Made by a program: the position numbers and the translations under genes | Source: Varroa destructor | Taxonomy: Eukaryota; Arthropoda; Arachnida; Mesostigmata; Varroidae | Length of the DNA stretch: 64,000 nt | NCBI RefSeq assembly: GCF_002443255.2 | Contig: NW_019211454.1 | Coordinates: forward strand, 30,300,061-30,364,060 | Direction of reading: 5' to 3' | Shown: one piece after another, positions 14,980 through 28,800 of the stretch | Layout: every line of letters starts with the position of its first letter | Position numbering within the stretch: the stretch's first letter is position 1 | The notes under the pieces: generated by a model | What the model saw: only the letters and a program-made list of their open reading frames with translations | The model's database searches: none | What the model was told of the DNA's origin: nothing

Positions 14980-15420
14980 TTGTTATACGAACCACAACAT
15001 TGTGCGCCTGTGTGTGTGTCTGTCTGGGTGTGCGTAACCCTATACGCACCCCGTCATACTTGCTAGCAGTGAGGCTACGTATGTGGCAGCCGGGCCCAAC
15101 CGACGACCCCATAGAGTATCCATGGGGGTGATTTGCTTCGGGGGTGCTCATCCATAGCACGTTTAACGATCTCGTACGCACGAAGCTGTTGCCCTCAGCT
15201 GACTCGCAGCCGTCGGCTAGCCACAGTCGGCCCGCGCGCGTTCGCCGGCTCTGGGCGGCGTGAAGGGAGGGGCGTCCGATTCTGTTTGGCCCCGCCCATG
15301 TTCACACAGTCAGAACGCGAACTGGTACTAAAAGATAGCACTAGGTACGCCAAACGACTAACCAGCAGCAGCAGTAGATGAGCCCGTGAGACCGGCACAC
15401 GCGTCGTGAAACACTAGACA
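14980..15420. promoter_or_regulatory. GC/CpG-rich patch with a GC box, possible promoter
   Basis: Composition rises sharply above the AT-rich surroundings, with clustered CpGs (CCCGCGCGCG at about 15231) and GCCCCGCCC at 15289-15297, the reverse complement of an Sp1-type GC box. No downstream gene was recognised on either strand, so its target is unknown. Confidence 0.25.
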
Positions 15421-17558
15421 AATGGGCTACGAACCAAGAGCACATTTCAAATTGCCAGTAGGGCAAAACATCGAATATGCAACAAAAAGCGGACTACATT
15501 GCTGCATAGAAGTGTTTAGCGTATCTATATAATCAAGCTTATTAATCAACAACAACGCTAAGACATGAAATGTAGCGGCGGACGCGGCGAATAAATCCGT
15601 TCTGTTCCAACGTAAAGAATACGTGTGACAGAGAGTCGACGTGCTGCCATGTACATGTGGTACACATGACGTATTTTAGTAAAGCGTGAGATCGAGAGGA
15701 AAATAGCGCGATGGTAAGCACAAGGCAGAGCTGGTCAATTCGAGACGTTCGCGTGTATTTACAGAAAATTTCTTATTATCTACATCAACCAAACGGCGAT
15801 ATAGTAAAGCTAACATGCCTTTTCCTAAAGGGAAACCGCGATCGATGCGTGACCGAGCGCGTAGAGGAGGTAAAAACGTGGAGCATCATGTAAACAAGCC
15901 ACTCCTTTCAAAAAGTCGACATACGCAAAATAAAAATGACTCGTTACGAATACCAAAATTTGAAAAAATATAGTAGATAGTGATCAAAAACGCAAATAAA
16001 GAATGATCACACATTGGCTTCGCATAGCTTTAAGTATTTGAATGTACGGCCCTGTTCTTATTTATCGATAAGGCGCCGGTATCGTTAACAAAACTAATCA
16101 ACAATTATGGTATCATACGAAATTAACGTAAGAACATAGGTCGAACTCTCAGTTAGACAAAATTAGACAGTAGTTTGGTTCTAAAGGTCAGCCGCCTATA
16201 ATAAGCTACAACTACGTTTCTGCTGTAACCTAGGTTGAATAAGCGCATGCAGAAATGCTATACACTTAACACTTTAACTGCGTTTGTGTTTTGTTTCTTC
16301 ATTAAGCCTTTGCACCATATGCATTGGGCCATAATTGTAATTTGTGTTTGTCATACTCCTTCATCTTACAGTGTGCTTCGGTCCTCGGTTTCTTGAAAAC
16401 TATAGCGTTTTTATTCGAAGTCTATATTCCTTTCAATAAATCATCATATCAGGCAGTTTTCATGGTCTCCCGATTCTTACAAGTTGAATTTAATATCTGT
16501 ACTTGAGCGGGTTAATACGATAACCAAACACATTTAGGAACTCCGGAACTGCTCACAAAGAGACTCCTGTCTTATAAAGAGATACTATCCAACCTTTTTT
16601 GCCACCGAAGGTCATGTAAAGGGTCCATAATATAGGTGACTTCGTGAGTTAGTACCGATAATGCTCTTACTAGGCGCGTTAAATGTTTTTTCCTTTGCAG
16701 GACTAGATAATTGAGTACGTTCATATTTCGGCATTGTTAACGAATGCTGACCTTGATTAAGAAAGCACGTGTTTCGCTATGATGCAATGCGGAATCATAT
16801 GGATCGCCCGTTGGAGTCCTGTAATTATATATATATACTACGCTTATAATTATAAGTGGCAAAAGCCAATACACTACACGATCTGAAAGGACAACCATCG
16901 AATGCCTAAGGGTAACCGTCCGTTTTCTAGTTCAAATCCAAATGAGAACTTTCTTTTGCCTTCATGTATATTCTACACCGTTAGTCCGCCCCGATGTCCG
17001 GTACCGAAACGCGCTGGTCAATAAAAGTGCTTTTTTATTTTTTAAATCGGCTCAAAACATTCTTGTGTTCGACTGTAGCCGGGCCTATTTAAATTAGTAT
17101 ATTCCCAATCTTTATGTTGGTAGGCTAGTTTAATAAAGCTGTTATTACTATTATTGACTTTTTTAGGATATATCAGAAGTGTGTCAGACGTTCACTGTAG
17201 TTCTGTTTTTTAGTAGAAGCTTGTCTGCTCGTCTAACGACCATCACCGACCTTCTAGCTATATAAAAACTGCAAAATATCCTGATAGCGAGTGACGCTGA
17301 CCTATAAGGGAAACCTGCCACCCTAATCATTCACTTAATTGATTTTTTTCTATATGGGTGTCTATAGCGCCAGCGTAGCGTTTGATTTCCGTAAGAAAAC
17401 GCGTTCCGTCTCCATGTATAGGCTAAGAAAATACACAGAATTCAAATCGCATATATAACTCTGTTACATGAATCTTGGCCAGCCTGGGGCTTATGCACGG
17501 ACCAACTATTCATAAATGAACAAGCAGCGAAATCTGAATGTTTTAGCTAGCATCACTA

Positions 17559-17578
17559 ATATATATATATATATATAT
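17559..17578. repeat. (AT)10 microsatellite
   Basis: Uninterrupted AT run. Confidence 0.95.
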
Positions 17579-18185
17579 TAGATTCCATGGCGGTATTCAC
17601 ACAAACAACTTGAGTCAGACCAATTTGTGACAATGGATCTAACTTCCGGCCGCGAATATTTCAAAGGCGAAGAAGTGCGGACGCGTCAACCCATACGATG
17701 CACAAGGCCGTGTATTTAAATGAGACAATAATGCATGGTTTATGGCAAACAGAATTAGATAGATTTTTTAAACCTCTTTTTCGAATCCTTAAGATAATCA
17801 GGACCATGGTCGTAATTAGCTGTTGTTCGACTCTTGATGTCACGTACGCTTGCACCGCATGGCAGGTCATGCTTGCGGTAGGGTTCGGCCGCAATTCGAC
17901 TGCCTGTGTCCGCTGTTTGATCCGCTTACGCGGATAAGCGTGACACCTGGCTTATCTTGCCTACGTTCCCTCACAATGACCAAGTGCTTTGTAGATAGCG
18001 CGGAGGGGAAGGGGGTATAATTTTTCAAGGGAAATACTACGTTCTATTCCGTAATGCACAATGTCAATTACACGCTTTCGATCGACCTCGCTCCCTGTAT
18101 AGCCCAGTTTTCCTCGGGCTCCCTGCTCAAGCACGTAGAGGTATTGACTGGGCCGGATTGCGACCATTGTGGCCAATAACCGGTG

Positions 18186-18243
18186 CTCTCTCTCTCTCTC
18201 TCTCTCGCTCTCTCTCTCCGTCCCTCCCTCCCTGCCTGCCTCC
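18186..18243 (+). repeat. Pyrimidine tract (CT)n, then CCCT/CCTG units
   Basis: A nearly pure pyrimidine run of about 58 bases with a few G interruptions, moving from CT units to TCCC and TGCC units. Confidence 0.95.
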
Positions 18244-18677
18244 GCTAGCTCTCTTTGGCTACTATGAACTGCGAGATGAATGGTCCGTTTCTTTGTGGTG
18301 ATCGATAAACTCCCTTTTAGCAGGTAAAGGCCGCTTGTTCGTGCAGACGCAAAAATAGAAAAGTCTTTCTAACGACGGAAGAGTGAAAACCGTGCTACAT
18401 CTGTGGCGACATTCATCCAGTAGCAGTGTCTAATGTGTATAATGTTACTGGACGACTATCTGCGCGGCCGGCCATACAAACGTAGCCGTCCGCCGCACAA
18501 CAGGAACTCGAAACTTCGCTGACCAATCCGAAAATTCCTAGAGAGAGAAAAGACGCCATATGAAACAAAATATGACAATATGCGGTATATATCTACGTCG
18601 CAACGTGCGACCTGCCTACCGAAACCTGATTGAACTGCGCTATTGACGCCAGTAAAGTCGACAGAGAGGAACCGTCC

Positions 18678-18685
18678 TATAAAAA
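18678..18685 (+). promoter_or_regulatory. Possible TATA box of the secreted-protein gene
   Basis: TATAAAAA lies 288 bases before the start codon in a locally GC-richer stretch. It would imply a 5' UTR of roughly 250 bases that contains upstream ATGs. A weaker TTTATAG lies nearer, at about 18888. Support is the motif and position only. Confidence 0.2.
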
Positions 18686-18965
18686 CAGCCTTTCCAAACA
18701 CGGCGTTGCCATTGGGTGTCTCGAAGCGACGGACGACAAACGTGCAAACCTTACGAACACTATAGGATGGGCTGACTTTGCGAGGAAAGCGGACAAGCCA
18801 CGTGGTGATGTAAATCCAAGAAACCCAGCGTGTATTGTATTGCTGGAAAAAGAGCGTCTCGCAAATCGATCAAGAGGGAGAACTTCTTTATAGCTGGACA
18901 ATTTGACTAGTTGAAAAAATTACCTTGTATCTTGAGAACGGCAAGTTAAGAAAACGAAATCGAAT

Positions 18966-19029
18966 ATGTCAGTTACGCTCGTGCTTTTCGTGGGTTTGCT
19001 CGTTTTTCGCATTGCGCAGTTGGGACATA
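18966..19029 (+). CDS. Secreted Cys-rich protein, exon 1 (signal peptide)
   Basis: Encodes MSVTLVLFVGLLVFRIAQLGH plus the first base of codon 22, ending at donor ATA|GTAAGT. One exon carrying almost exactly the signal peptide, closed by a phase-1 intron, is a common layout for small secreted proteins of animals. Confidence 0.75.
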
Positions 19030-19644
19030 GTAAGTGTTATTTGTTTTTTGCAAGTTCGATCCGACAATAACGTTTCTGATCTCAAATAGAGATCGACTGT
19101 CCTTGAATCGTTTTTATGTAAACTAGTTCATTGTTATACGTTTAGATGCTCTGACTTGACTAGATCTAATCGCCCTATTAAGATGTACCCGGTTTGATCA
19201 AAGATAGAGTTTATTAGGCTGCACCTGACTCATGTAATCGTTGTTTTTCTATTGACTTCATGTTTGTTTTTATGCATTCGATGCGCCATTATGCCAGCCG
19301 CTCCGACAGTGGAAGAAACCTTGCCGAAAGAAAACTTCCCCGAACAGCGTAGCCACCCATATGACGACATCGAAGAAGCAAAGATAAGGGTGGATTGCGG
19401 TCCTTTTGGTGAATTCAAGTTCTGCGTTAAAAACTTAATCTGCTTCCAGCATCCGGATGGCATGTGGGATTTACAGCGCAGGCCGAGATACCGGTGCAAT
19501 CCTCACAATGCGACCCACTATGGATGTCAATGCAGGTGGTCAATGATGACCGACGGCACCTGTGCGAAAATTCCTTGCATTACTCTAATGAGGGAGTATT
19601 TTGCGACGTTAGAAACGAAGGAGAACGGATTAACTGGTTATTGA
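18966..19644 (+). CDS. Small secreted eight-cysteine protein, two exons, family unknown
   Basis: Exons 18966-19029 and 19298-19644 join (A|CC, Thr22) into a 136-residue protein. Residues 1-21 form a signal peptide with a hydrophobic core (VTLVLFVGLLVF), so secretion is predicted. After an acidic, proline-bearing linker (23-54), the remainder holds eight cysteines at 55, 64, 70, 88, 98, 100, 110 and 115, with spacing C-x8-C-x5-C-x17-C-x9-C-x1-C-x9-C-x4-C, consistent with four disulphides. An Asn-Ala-Thr sequon lies at 92-94. The CxC followed by a later cysteine is loosely EGF- or TIL-like, but the spacing fits neither family well. The ATG has A at -3. The intron is GT-AG (GTAAGT...GCCAG), and AATAAA follows at 19803. 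I do not recognise the family. Possible roles such as salivary, venom, immune or matrix cannot be told apart here. Confidence 0.78.
19298..19644 (+). CDS. Secreted Cys-rich protein, exon 2 (mature domain and stop)
   Basis: Starts after TATGCCAG, with a T-rich stretch about 30-55 bases upstream, and runs 347 bases to TGA at 19642-19644. It carries all eight cysteines and the Asn-Ala-Thr glycosylation motif. An in-frame ATG lies just before the acceptor, but starting there would lose the signal peptide, so the spliced model is preferred. Confidence 0.78.
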
Positions 19645-19802
19645 ATCATGCTCACAGCTTTAGATCAAATGTGGCCTTTTAGCTCTACGGCACAATGGCG
19701 CCGGCTCTCGCGTATGTCACCCAACGCGGTTAATAATGATTGTGCCACCACCTACTCGGTAATCGACTTCCTGCAAACGCGAACAGTTTGTTAGATTGCA
19801 AC

Positions 19803-19808
19803 AATAAA
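19803..19808 (+). terminator. Polyadenylation signal AATAAA for the secreted-protein gene
   Basis: AATAAA lies 159 bases after the stop codon at 19644, a normal distance for a short 3' UTR. Confidence 0.5.
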
Positions 19809-22800
19809 CGTATGAAAGAAACATATGAGCTGCGGAAATGAAACGAGGAAATACAATACAACCGGATGCGCTTGTTTTAGCTTATGTTTTGCATCCGAAG
19901 GTCAAGCAAGGAATCTTTGGTAACTGCATACACAGAGCTAGTGTCCGTAAAAGACACACCGAGATAAAATCATGAGACGCTCTGAAGATAGCCATGTAAA
20001 AACCAACGTTACTCTATACTATGTAGTACAGGTTTCTTACGCCTACGATGACAGACTAGAAATGCCGTAGGGGTCCAACGCGGCGTTTTCACCGTAACCG
20101 TGTTCAGTTACGTCCGCTTTGTTTCACAGTGTTAGCCTACTCAGTGATATCCATACATCATATCCTATAGTTACTTCACACGCACTTTTGTATCTACTTC
20201 ATACGGTATAGTAAGCACCAATAGTGCGCATGACTCCGCGCGTGTATCTAAACATCTTACTCATCTTACTGTCATCAGTCATACTATTTGTTTCTTTTAT
20301 TTAAATGATTGACCGTTGTGACATTATTTATTGAAAAGCGTTCACATACAGATATGCGAGGAAGTACAGCCGTACAAATAAACATGGGTCTCCCTATACG
20401 GTTTCTTTAGCCTGAGAAATTGTCGCTCATTTTACGTCTGCTGTCATTATCGGTTTTTGCCCGTTGAATCGGATAAGTGCCGCATCCATAACGAATAAAT
20501 ACGACCAGCTTTTAAAATTGTGGCGCACACGTATTTGAAGGAACGTGAAAATGCGATGGTACCTATAATCAGATTGGTAAAAAAAAATGTAATCATACAG
20601 GATCAGAGTTCCCTCTTTTCACTAGCTACTATTTTATCTAAAGATCTGATTCTGAAAGAAGCATGAAGGAGTCCAGATGCCATGCTGTACATGAAGCGAC
20701 TATGGTATTCATTCTAAATTACAAAGCCGTCATTTTTCAGTCCCTATTACCGTTCGTAAGCTATCTCTATGTAGTATAGTATGATGATAGTAGTAGAATG
20801 ATAGCGCTACTCGATTATTTAAATACGGAATAAAACTGAGATAATTTTTCAGTGTACAATTTAGGCCACCTTTAAAGTAGAGGAAATAGATGCGCCGATC
20901 TAGCGTGTTCTTTCTGCTGTGTCAGCACTTGGAAGGATTTCGAAACTTAGGACTGACGAGTGTAGAAGCACATGTTTTAGTAAATGGTATTCTAAAATTT
21001 TCGTCAAACATTTCGGCACAGATCGTAAAGCAGCACGAGGACCGGATCTGTTCATAAGTATATTATTGCGTGCTTTGCTACGGAAGCTGCAATAATTTGC
21101 ACCGCCACTAACATTGGTTCTATGCGACCTTCAGAAAACTGCCAAACCACCTAATCGGAACACATCATATTGTCGAAGCATAAAAATTGAAGCGCAGGAT
21201 ACAGTAGGACACTAGGTCCTTTTCTGCCCTTAACTGTTCAGAGACTTTCTCCGACTGCTGCACAACACCATCGACGTTCACACATCTAACTTTTTTTGCT
21301 TGTAGACCTTAGTGCGGCCTTTTCAAATGCCCTTAATAGCGTGTCCTACAGTTCCGGTCAGTATGATACAGCAGCTACTCTGTGCTATCTAACTCGTGTC
21401 GTTGAGACTTCGAGATGGACTCTTGGGGCTTTGATATCGCAGACCGCAGGGAGCAGTAATACAGATGCTAAAACCGTTATGGCAGACAGCACGGTGCTCT
21501 CGCATATCGAATGGACGATTTGGACCTTGACCCCCTGTTGCAGTCCATTAAGCTGCCTAATTATTTGGCTTAACGCTTGGAGCAAACGAGTGATTCTTCA
21601 ATCTAGAACTGATGCAAAGTAAACCTTTGTTGTTGGAAAGGCTAGACTGTTGACCTTAGTAGTTTCAGTAGCAGATTGCCCGGATGGCGGACACAAATAT
21701 CGGCATAAAATATTATTGATATGGGCTGGTTACCTCTTGAAACGAGTGAATAGCAAACGCTAACTTTGAGGTAACTTTGTTCGCTGTCTGACTTTTGGCG
21801 ACAAGAACCGCTTGTCTCTCTGATAAATATTATAGGTTATTATCATTCTTATTCATAATATTTCGAAGGAGAGTATGTACTTTTGCCCTCTGCTGTACTT
21901 CGCTCACACAACGACATTATTATCAAACGCAAATATCCAGGGTGTCTATTCTCTTCAAACTTAAAAGTACTATGGATTTTCAGTATGTCAGCTCCATGAC
22001 TTCAACGCATATTGCGCCACAGCGTGCCTGAAACACTCCACTGACGGCGGTCGTCTTCTGATTTTCACAACAATTGGAAGCTCACTTTATAGACAAATAT
22101 ATATTCTGTGTCAGCAACAAAATAAATGTGTATGTACCGTTTACGGATATCGGGGTTTACTCCTAACTAAAACCTTTCACGCTAGTGGAGGGTCTTAGTT
22201 ATGCCAGCGTTTTCTCGTTCTCGTACCTACTGTTATCACATGGCCCTGCGTCAACATCTGCTTTCGGTTAAAATAACATTTCCAATGGGTTTACATTCAC
22301 GACAGTTACCAATGTGTACCTGGTGGGTTTGTTTCATTATGACATTGTATATGTTCTCAAAGTAAAGGAAAAGTTACTCAAAATAAATGTAAACGTTATG
22401 AGAAGCGTATACGGAGCAGCCGTATGCGGAAGCAGGGCCTGACACGTCGGAGCTTGTATAGCTGGCAATATGCTGATGGCCTTCTTGAGGTCAGTCAACT
22501 CGTCGTTGAGTTTATTGACCCTACATATAAAACAGGCATATGCTCTATATGGAAGGAGAGGTGCAAATAATGTAGGTACCTTTTTGTATTCGATGGTATC
22601 TGAGGTGCATGTATACAAAGCGTTAGAATCCAACTCTGTTAACGCGCGTTGCAGTAAACGACCGGCTGCTTGGGTACGTGACGTTGCAACGGAGATTTCA
22701 ATCGTTATGAATGGAGTCCATGCGGGTGCATCAGGCATGGTCCTGAGTCTAAAATAATTATCACGTTCTTTTTTATACAGTAGCCTTTTACGGCACTAAC

Positions 22801-25800
22801 GGCTAGGAAGTCGTTTGGATCAAGCAGTGGCTGCGAAACGTTCATAATTTGGATACAGCCTATGATACATGTATTTCGTGTGGATATTCAAACCACTTAC
22901 AGCTGGGGATTCAGCTCGTGCAGAGCGAATGTAATTGGTTCGCTGCTCTACGAAATGCAGCAGACGTTGACTTCAATGAAATACGCACAGGGAACTTTGG
23001 CCTTCAAGTAGTCTAATAGTCCTTCTGATCAATTTATACAATTGAGTTTTGTCCCATTGGTATCACCCCCTTGAAAAACTAAAGGCGGATGCATGGGACA
23101 CGCGAATAAGCGCCACACAAATATTCGGATCTTTCCGAGATTAATGAGATGTTTGGCCAAAACAAAAACATAAGATCATATGTAACAAAGGCCTCTATAC
23201 ACTAAACATACTCCGGTGAGGGTCAGCTAATAAGTCTTCGTCTTAGTTCATACATTCGACTTCACGTATTTCTACCGATCTAAGATTGTCATTTATTGAT
23301 CATCTGCACGTCGGGTCTTTAATGTCGAGAAGATTATTGCTTAAAATCACACAAAAAAAGAGAATAGGCTCTTTTCGGGATAAGTTCTAGCCTACGGAGA
23401 AAGAGAAATTCAGAATTGCTAAGTTGCAGGGGTTTCCAGAATATTCAACTAGAAGAGGTGTATTTGCCATGTGCAGCACTGAAAGCCAGCATTAAGGAAG
23501 CTACTCAGCCTCCGTTTCCACATTTCTTGCCGAACGACTCCTTGTATACAATTATTTTCTGCGATGGTCAGAATTCTAATAAATGCGGTCCGCGTGGGCA
23601 GGAATTTGCTGTCAACGCGGAAAGATTTCTCAAGAATAAACTTGCTCTATGCTTCCTGAAAACGTGGTTGTGTTTCCTTTATGACATCATGAAACGCAGC
23701 TCAACGTTTATGCCACTGACCGATTATGAAGTTGTCTAGAGTTTCTCGTTGGTCTCTGGCCATCCTTGGAGACGCCGACCCACTCGAAGAATAGTGGTTA
23801 ATTGCTGACCTCTAGATCAAGCGCTAGGACAATGTTTACACATGGTTCTCGCATAGTATAGGACAAAACCATTGCGATTGTCGCTGTCGTTTGCGCCGCG
23901 CTAGGAGCTGCATGTGAGCAGAGCGCGAAAGGATTATTCGAGTCGAAAAAAATGTTGCAAAGAGGCCATCGTAGTCCCGCGTCACCCATCGTTTTCTACT
24001 AAAAGGCATTTTTTATAGAGCGTATCGGTCGAATCCAGACATTTAACCCGACAAATATTTCTAAATGGGAAAACTCCAAGCTTCATGTACTCTGTAAGCT
24101 AGTGTTATTTGCAGGTTTCTTGTTAAATTCCTTCCTTCCTAAAAAGCTTTTCAAAACATCAGATAATAAGCTCTTTTTTTCTTCTTTGCGGTAATTTTAT
24201 AAGCTTTCTAATATTTAGTGATACCTTATAATGAATGAACTTCTGGAAAGCAGTTCGCCATAGGATACAATGTAGACTTTAAAAAAAAACTCCCTCCCTC
24301 AAGCTCCTGGAGATAATAACACAAAATCGAACAGGCCTTTTTAATGACGTTAATGACGTCGGTGCCGCAATCGTAACAGAGGTCATGCTTTGCGTTAAAT
24401 GCAGTGACTATCCGAGTCAGCTACCTCTGAAAATAGTTCACCTGGAACTGACTGACGGTAGTCTGAAACTAATTCGTTACTAGGTATATGTGCCTATCTG
24501 CTGATAGGACTAACCCTCTTGACCGGCTGGACAAGCAGCGATCTCGACTGAAACAAGGAGTGTTTCCCGTAGCAGGTTCTTGTCTTGCTATCTCCACTCC
24601 GTTAAGAAAATGGTCGTTGTACTGAGTATCAGGAGCGCGTTCATGGAGCTCTCGTCAGAAGAAAACAGATTTGGCCACTGAGGTTGCAAGGTGCTGAACG
24701 TGCAAGAAATAACTCCAATAACGTATCGTGTACGTGAACCTGCGACCTCTACGAACTCGATGCGCGGTTAATACTTAATGATGTGAAGAAAGAAGGCGAA
24801 CTAGAACAGATATCTATTCTAAGCAGAGTACCATTTGCGTAGGTGAAATATACTGTAAAGCTTTCACATTCTATGCTGTAGAACGTTAAGGCTATATGGC
24901 AAAGCTACTTTGTTTTCCACAGAGCGGGACTTATCTTTATTGCAGCATTGGCATTTCTGCCATAGCGTGCATGTATATTATACAATAGTACATGTCATTA
25001 TTTCGTTGTAATGCGGTAAGGACTTGCGAGCGATCATGCACCGCCGAAGGCTTTCCTACCAATCTGTGTCCTGTTACTTACAAGCGTCATCTTGGCCAGC
25101 TGCCATTATTGGCGTGGCTCTTCAGTTGTTAAGGTAGCTAGGATTTGTTCCTAACACTGCTTCTCTTATCTGTGTCACCTTTAATATAACCCTCGATACA
25201 GGCGGAATCTTTGTAGCGCTTGTTATGGTATGGAGTCGTTCGGCAAGAAGATCAGCGAGATTTATTGCACTTTTACAATTAACGAGTGACAACTTAATTG
25301 CACTTACCCATTTGCTTGAAGTTGGAAAATTTTCAAGAAAGCGCGAATAGGCGGCGACCCCTAGTCCTTTTTTGTGAATTCCTGCACAGTTCCGTATTGG
25401 TATCCGACACGAAACAAAGCAAAGAAAGTCATTAAATGTAGCTAACTTTTCCACTTGCGCTGAATTAGGATATGACACGGCATTTTTTGCTTATACACCT
25501 TAGAGGCAATCCTGACAATTTTAACCGCGAATCCCTCCCTGGAAACGTGCGACTACCAAACTATATCTTTGCATCGGAAAAACATTCTCTTAGATGTCAA
25601 TTCTCCAATTAATTTTGTACCTTTCTAGGTAATCCCTTCGTTTCTGTTCCGGCTTGTCCATTGATTCTATACATATATGGCTGTTAAGCCCGTCGTCGAA
25701 CAGGAACGATATTACTTGATCCAATGTTGTATATACACACCGCATTTTCGGTACCTAATATTTACCAAGGGGACACAAATTATTTAATATCTTTAAGTCC

Positions 25801-28800
25801 GCTTGTTAATTCGTTGGCCGGATATTCCAGATGAGCAATGCTATCAAAACTATGATACATCAAGGTTATGATCCCAGAAGAAATACAAACTTCTTATGAG
25901 AACACCCACTTTGCTTCCTATTAGGAAGCCAGAAAAGTGTGGCTTCATCATCACATCCGATATTTCCGGGTCAACTACTGAAAATAAATGCGGACCCTAC
26001 TAGAGCTATTGCTTCAGACAACTAACGCCAGATGGCTAACTCACCCATGGCTGTAACCTTTAGCTAGGGTTATTCAACTTGTGAAATTTTGTTCACTCGG
26101 GCGCAAGCCGTTAGAAATAACCGCCTTTTCGAGTATCTACGCATCGAGTTTTCTTCGAGCTTAAAGGTATCCACCAAGTATGTGGCGTCCCTGTGGATAT
26201 TATTTACTACACGTCGCAAGGCCAATGCGTCAAGCACAGAACCTATAGCAGGGTGCAAGATTTACCGCTACGATACGTCCCATATTGGGCGAGTAACAAA
26301 TCTGATCAATGGCCAATTGGAAAGACTGAGTTAGCCAAATGGGCGAATGAAAGCAAGGCTACGTACAGAGAGATACATACAGCACAGACAGAAATCATAT
26401 GTACAGTCACAGAATTATGTCATATCGGCATCTTATCACTATAAAGTTACAGCTCATTGCCTAATGAGATATGTAGAACCGATTGAAGTATTCCTCGACA
26501 TACAGCCAAATGCGCATGCAACTATAGAAGAACGAATGCAATTGTGAGCAAATTTCGTTTAAACATGTAAATATATCACGTTTATATAAATGATATAGCC
26601 CTTTATCTACATACAGTAGATAGGGTAACAAAGCAATCAAACAGAGATAGGTACTGTGACACCAGCTAGTTAGTGCTTAAGTAAGTGCGTGCTGCTGACG
26701 TAAACTCTTCCTTCAGAAACGGCCCAGTAGGTTAGCTATATATCTATCTTGCTTAGGAAAAAAAGTGAAAAGATGGCCTACTCGTGCTAAGGCCTGGACC
26801 CCTACCTCTCTCTGAGTCGAGATTGTTTCAACTACAGGGTCAAACGTAGGAAATGATGATATGAGACAAAGCTGTTGGCTAATTAGTTCAATCCAAATTG
26901 TTTCAACAAAGGTTAACAAACATTCAGCATTGCAATGTCATTGGGGATTAGCCATTCATGCGGGTAGAGACCCTAATATACATAAAAGGAAAAAGTTAAG
27001 TGTTATAGGAAAAAAAACCTAGTTAGTTTGGTGAAGGTTTAAGCGCTAAAGGGAAACGTAGTACTGTTCAGCGATACGACCATTTCTGTGACACGTCACA
27101 TACACGAAAAGGTGTCTGCACAGAGCAAATTACTACGTACCGCGTTATCACTGACGACACAAACTGGAAACGTTTTCCTGCTACGTTTTCGACTCTGTAA
27201 AGCATTGATCAACGTTTGTTTATTTACTCCGTCTAACATTAGCCAGGCGATGAACTCGTTTATTCGTCAAACCCTGGCTATTTTCGAGGATGCCTTTATA
27301 ACGTCGCGGAGCTGTGGCGTCTGGGTCTAGCAAAGGAGCAATGAGCGATAGTGAATATCTCGATCAGGACTATGATAAGGCTTAGGTTACCACCGCGCTA
27401 ACAAAATAGCGCCTTTAGGTCCTGAATACGAGACGAAACGACTATGCTTAGTCGATGTTATTTGTCATACGCTGCATCTAAGTGTGGTTGGAAGAATCAT
27501 TCGAGCCGTCAAAAGATTACATTTATGTTACCATAAATAGTAGTTGAAACTAGGCGTTTTGCCTAGAACTGAGGGCAAAAACGTCGCTGTCAAACACCGA
27601 CTTTACTCCATTCATAATTCTTCATAAATCTGTATTTCTAACCAATTACGCTTGAAATAAAGCACTAAAAAGCTAAGGATTTAAAAGTTGAGCTTTATTT
27701 CGTTAATACACGGGCCTCGCAATCATCGTGTAAGTATGACTAGATTTTTCTTTTGATCGATCCTCTGTCTGGCGAGCGGCTAAGTTGTTCGTTCAATTAC
27801 CGCGGTCTTTACGTTAATCTCATGAGATAAGCCGTTAGCTTGAACTTGTTTTCCGTAATGCTCAATTTAAATTGCTGCCATTAAGCATTGCGTTCGAGCG
27901 CGGAACAATGTATGGCAACGCTTACCTAGACCGCCCTATGTCGTTTCTTTCTAGGCAAACACGTTACCGTTGTATAACGACTGAGAGCTATCTGATTCCT
28001 ACAAGTAGAAACAACTTGTAAGTTAGTCTATTTTATAATAAATCCTGCTTCGCGCTTCCTGCTGATCTACAGTGGAAAGCACCGCAAGCACTACAAGCAT
28101 GATCCGTCATGCAGTCAGCAGTGACGGTGGCTGAACGAGCCTGAGAAGGAACGAACCGAGGACACACAATTGTGTTCCAAAATTCTTATTGTTGTTGAAA
28201 CGACGATGCGGCCATCTTAGCCCATCCCCTTAGTTCCGCTACCGGCTAGCGGAAACTTATCTCTACCATATTGATGCGGAATTAACGACACGTATGATAC
28301 GCAAAATAAATTATATGTTGTTAGTGGTTTTATTTTGAGGAACTTACTCGGCATAAGTTACACATTAGCGATTGCACGTTTCGCTTAAAAACATCTCCCG
28401 TCGTCCATCAACGGCATGAAATATCGTGTCGAAGGGAAGCGATGACCTCTTTTGTTTGCTTCGCCCATATATCGTTGTCACTTCTAACTACTGAAATATC
28501 GCCTATAGTCGCTTTGTAATATTTGATTTTTTTTTCTGGTAATTTTTGCAGTTACATAATTTCTTGTAATTTTCCTTCGCAATAAATTAGCCATTCACTA
28601 TTACCGACGATAGCAGGTAGATATTTCTAATGGACATTAACGTCTTTTTCGTCTCGCGAATACGTTTCGCCGACTAAAACGGCCGTACAGCCAACATTCT
28701 GTTCTGCTCTAGAACAATCTCCCTGAAAGCTTGCCCTGTTGTTGCTCCAATATCGTTAAGTCCACTGCAAACAGCGGCGGTAAAATTAAATGCTGTGGAG

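Larger units (their letters stand above)
1..18965. other. No supported gene; AT-rich noncoding DNA with simple repeats
   Basis: I see no frame with a recognisable domain or a coherent exon series. The open frames (up to about 130 codons) are about as long as chance gives in this amount of DNA. The block contains (AT)n, (GT)n, (TTG)n, (ACGT)n, (GGCC)n and (CG)n tracts, a GC-rich patch at 14.98-15.42 kb and a long pyrimidine tract at 18.19-18.24 kb, listed separately. Confidence 0.6.

Noticed and set aside
21296..21622. Frame opening with LVDLSAAFSN, reminiscent of the LDLSAAFD motif of reverse transcriptases, after a strong acceptor-like T-run and TTGTAG
   Set aside because: The rest of the frame shows no reverse-transcriptase motifs and no neighbouring frames continue one.
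25122..25478. 118-codon minus frame considered as a retroelement RNase H remnant
   Set aside because: The catalytic acidic residues and spacing of RNase H are absent.
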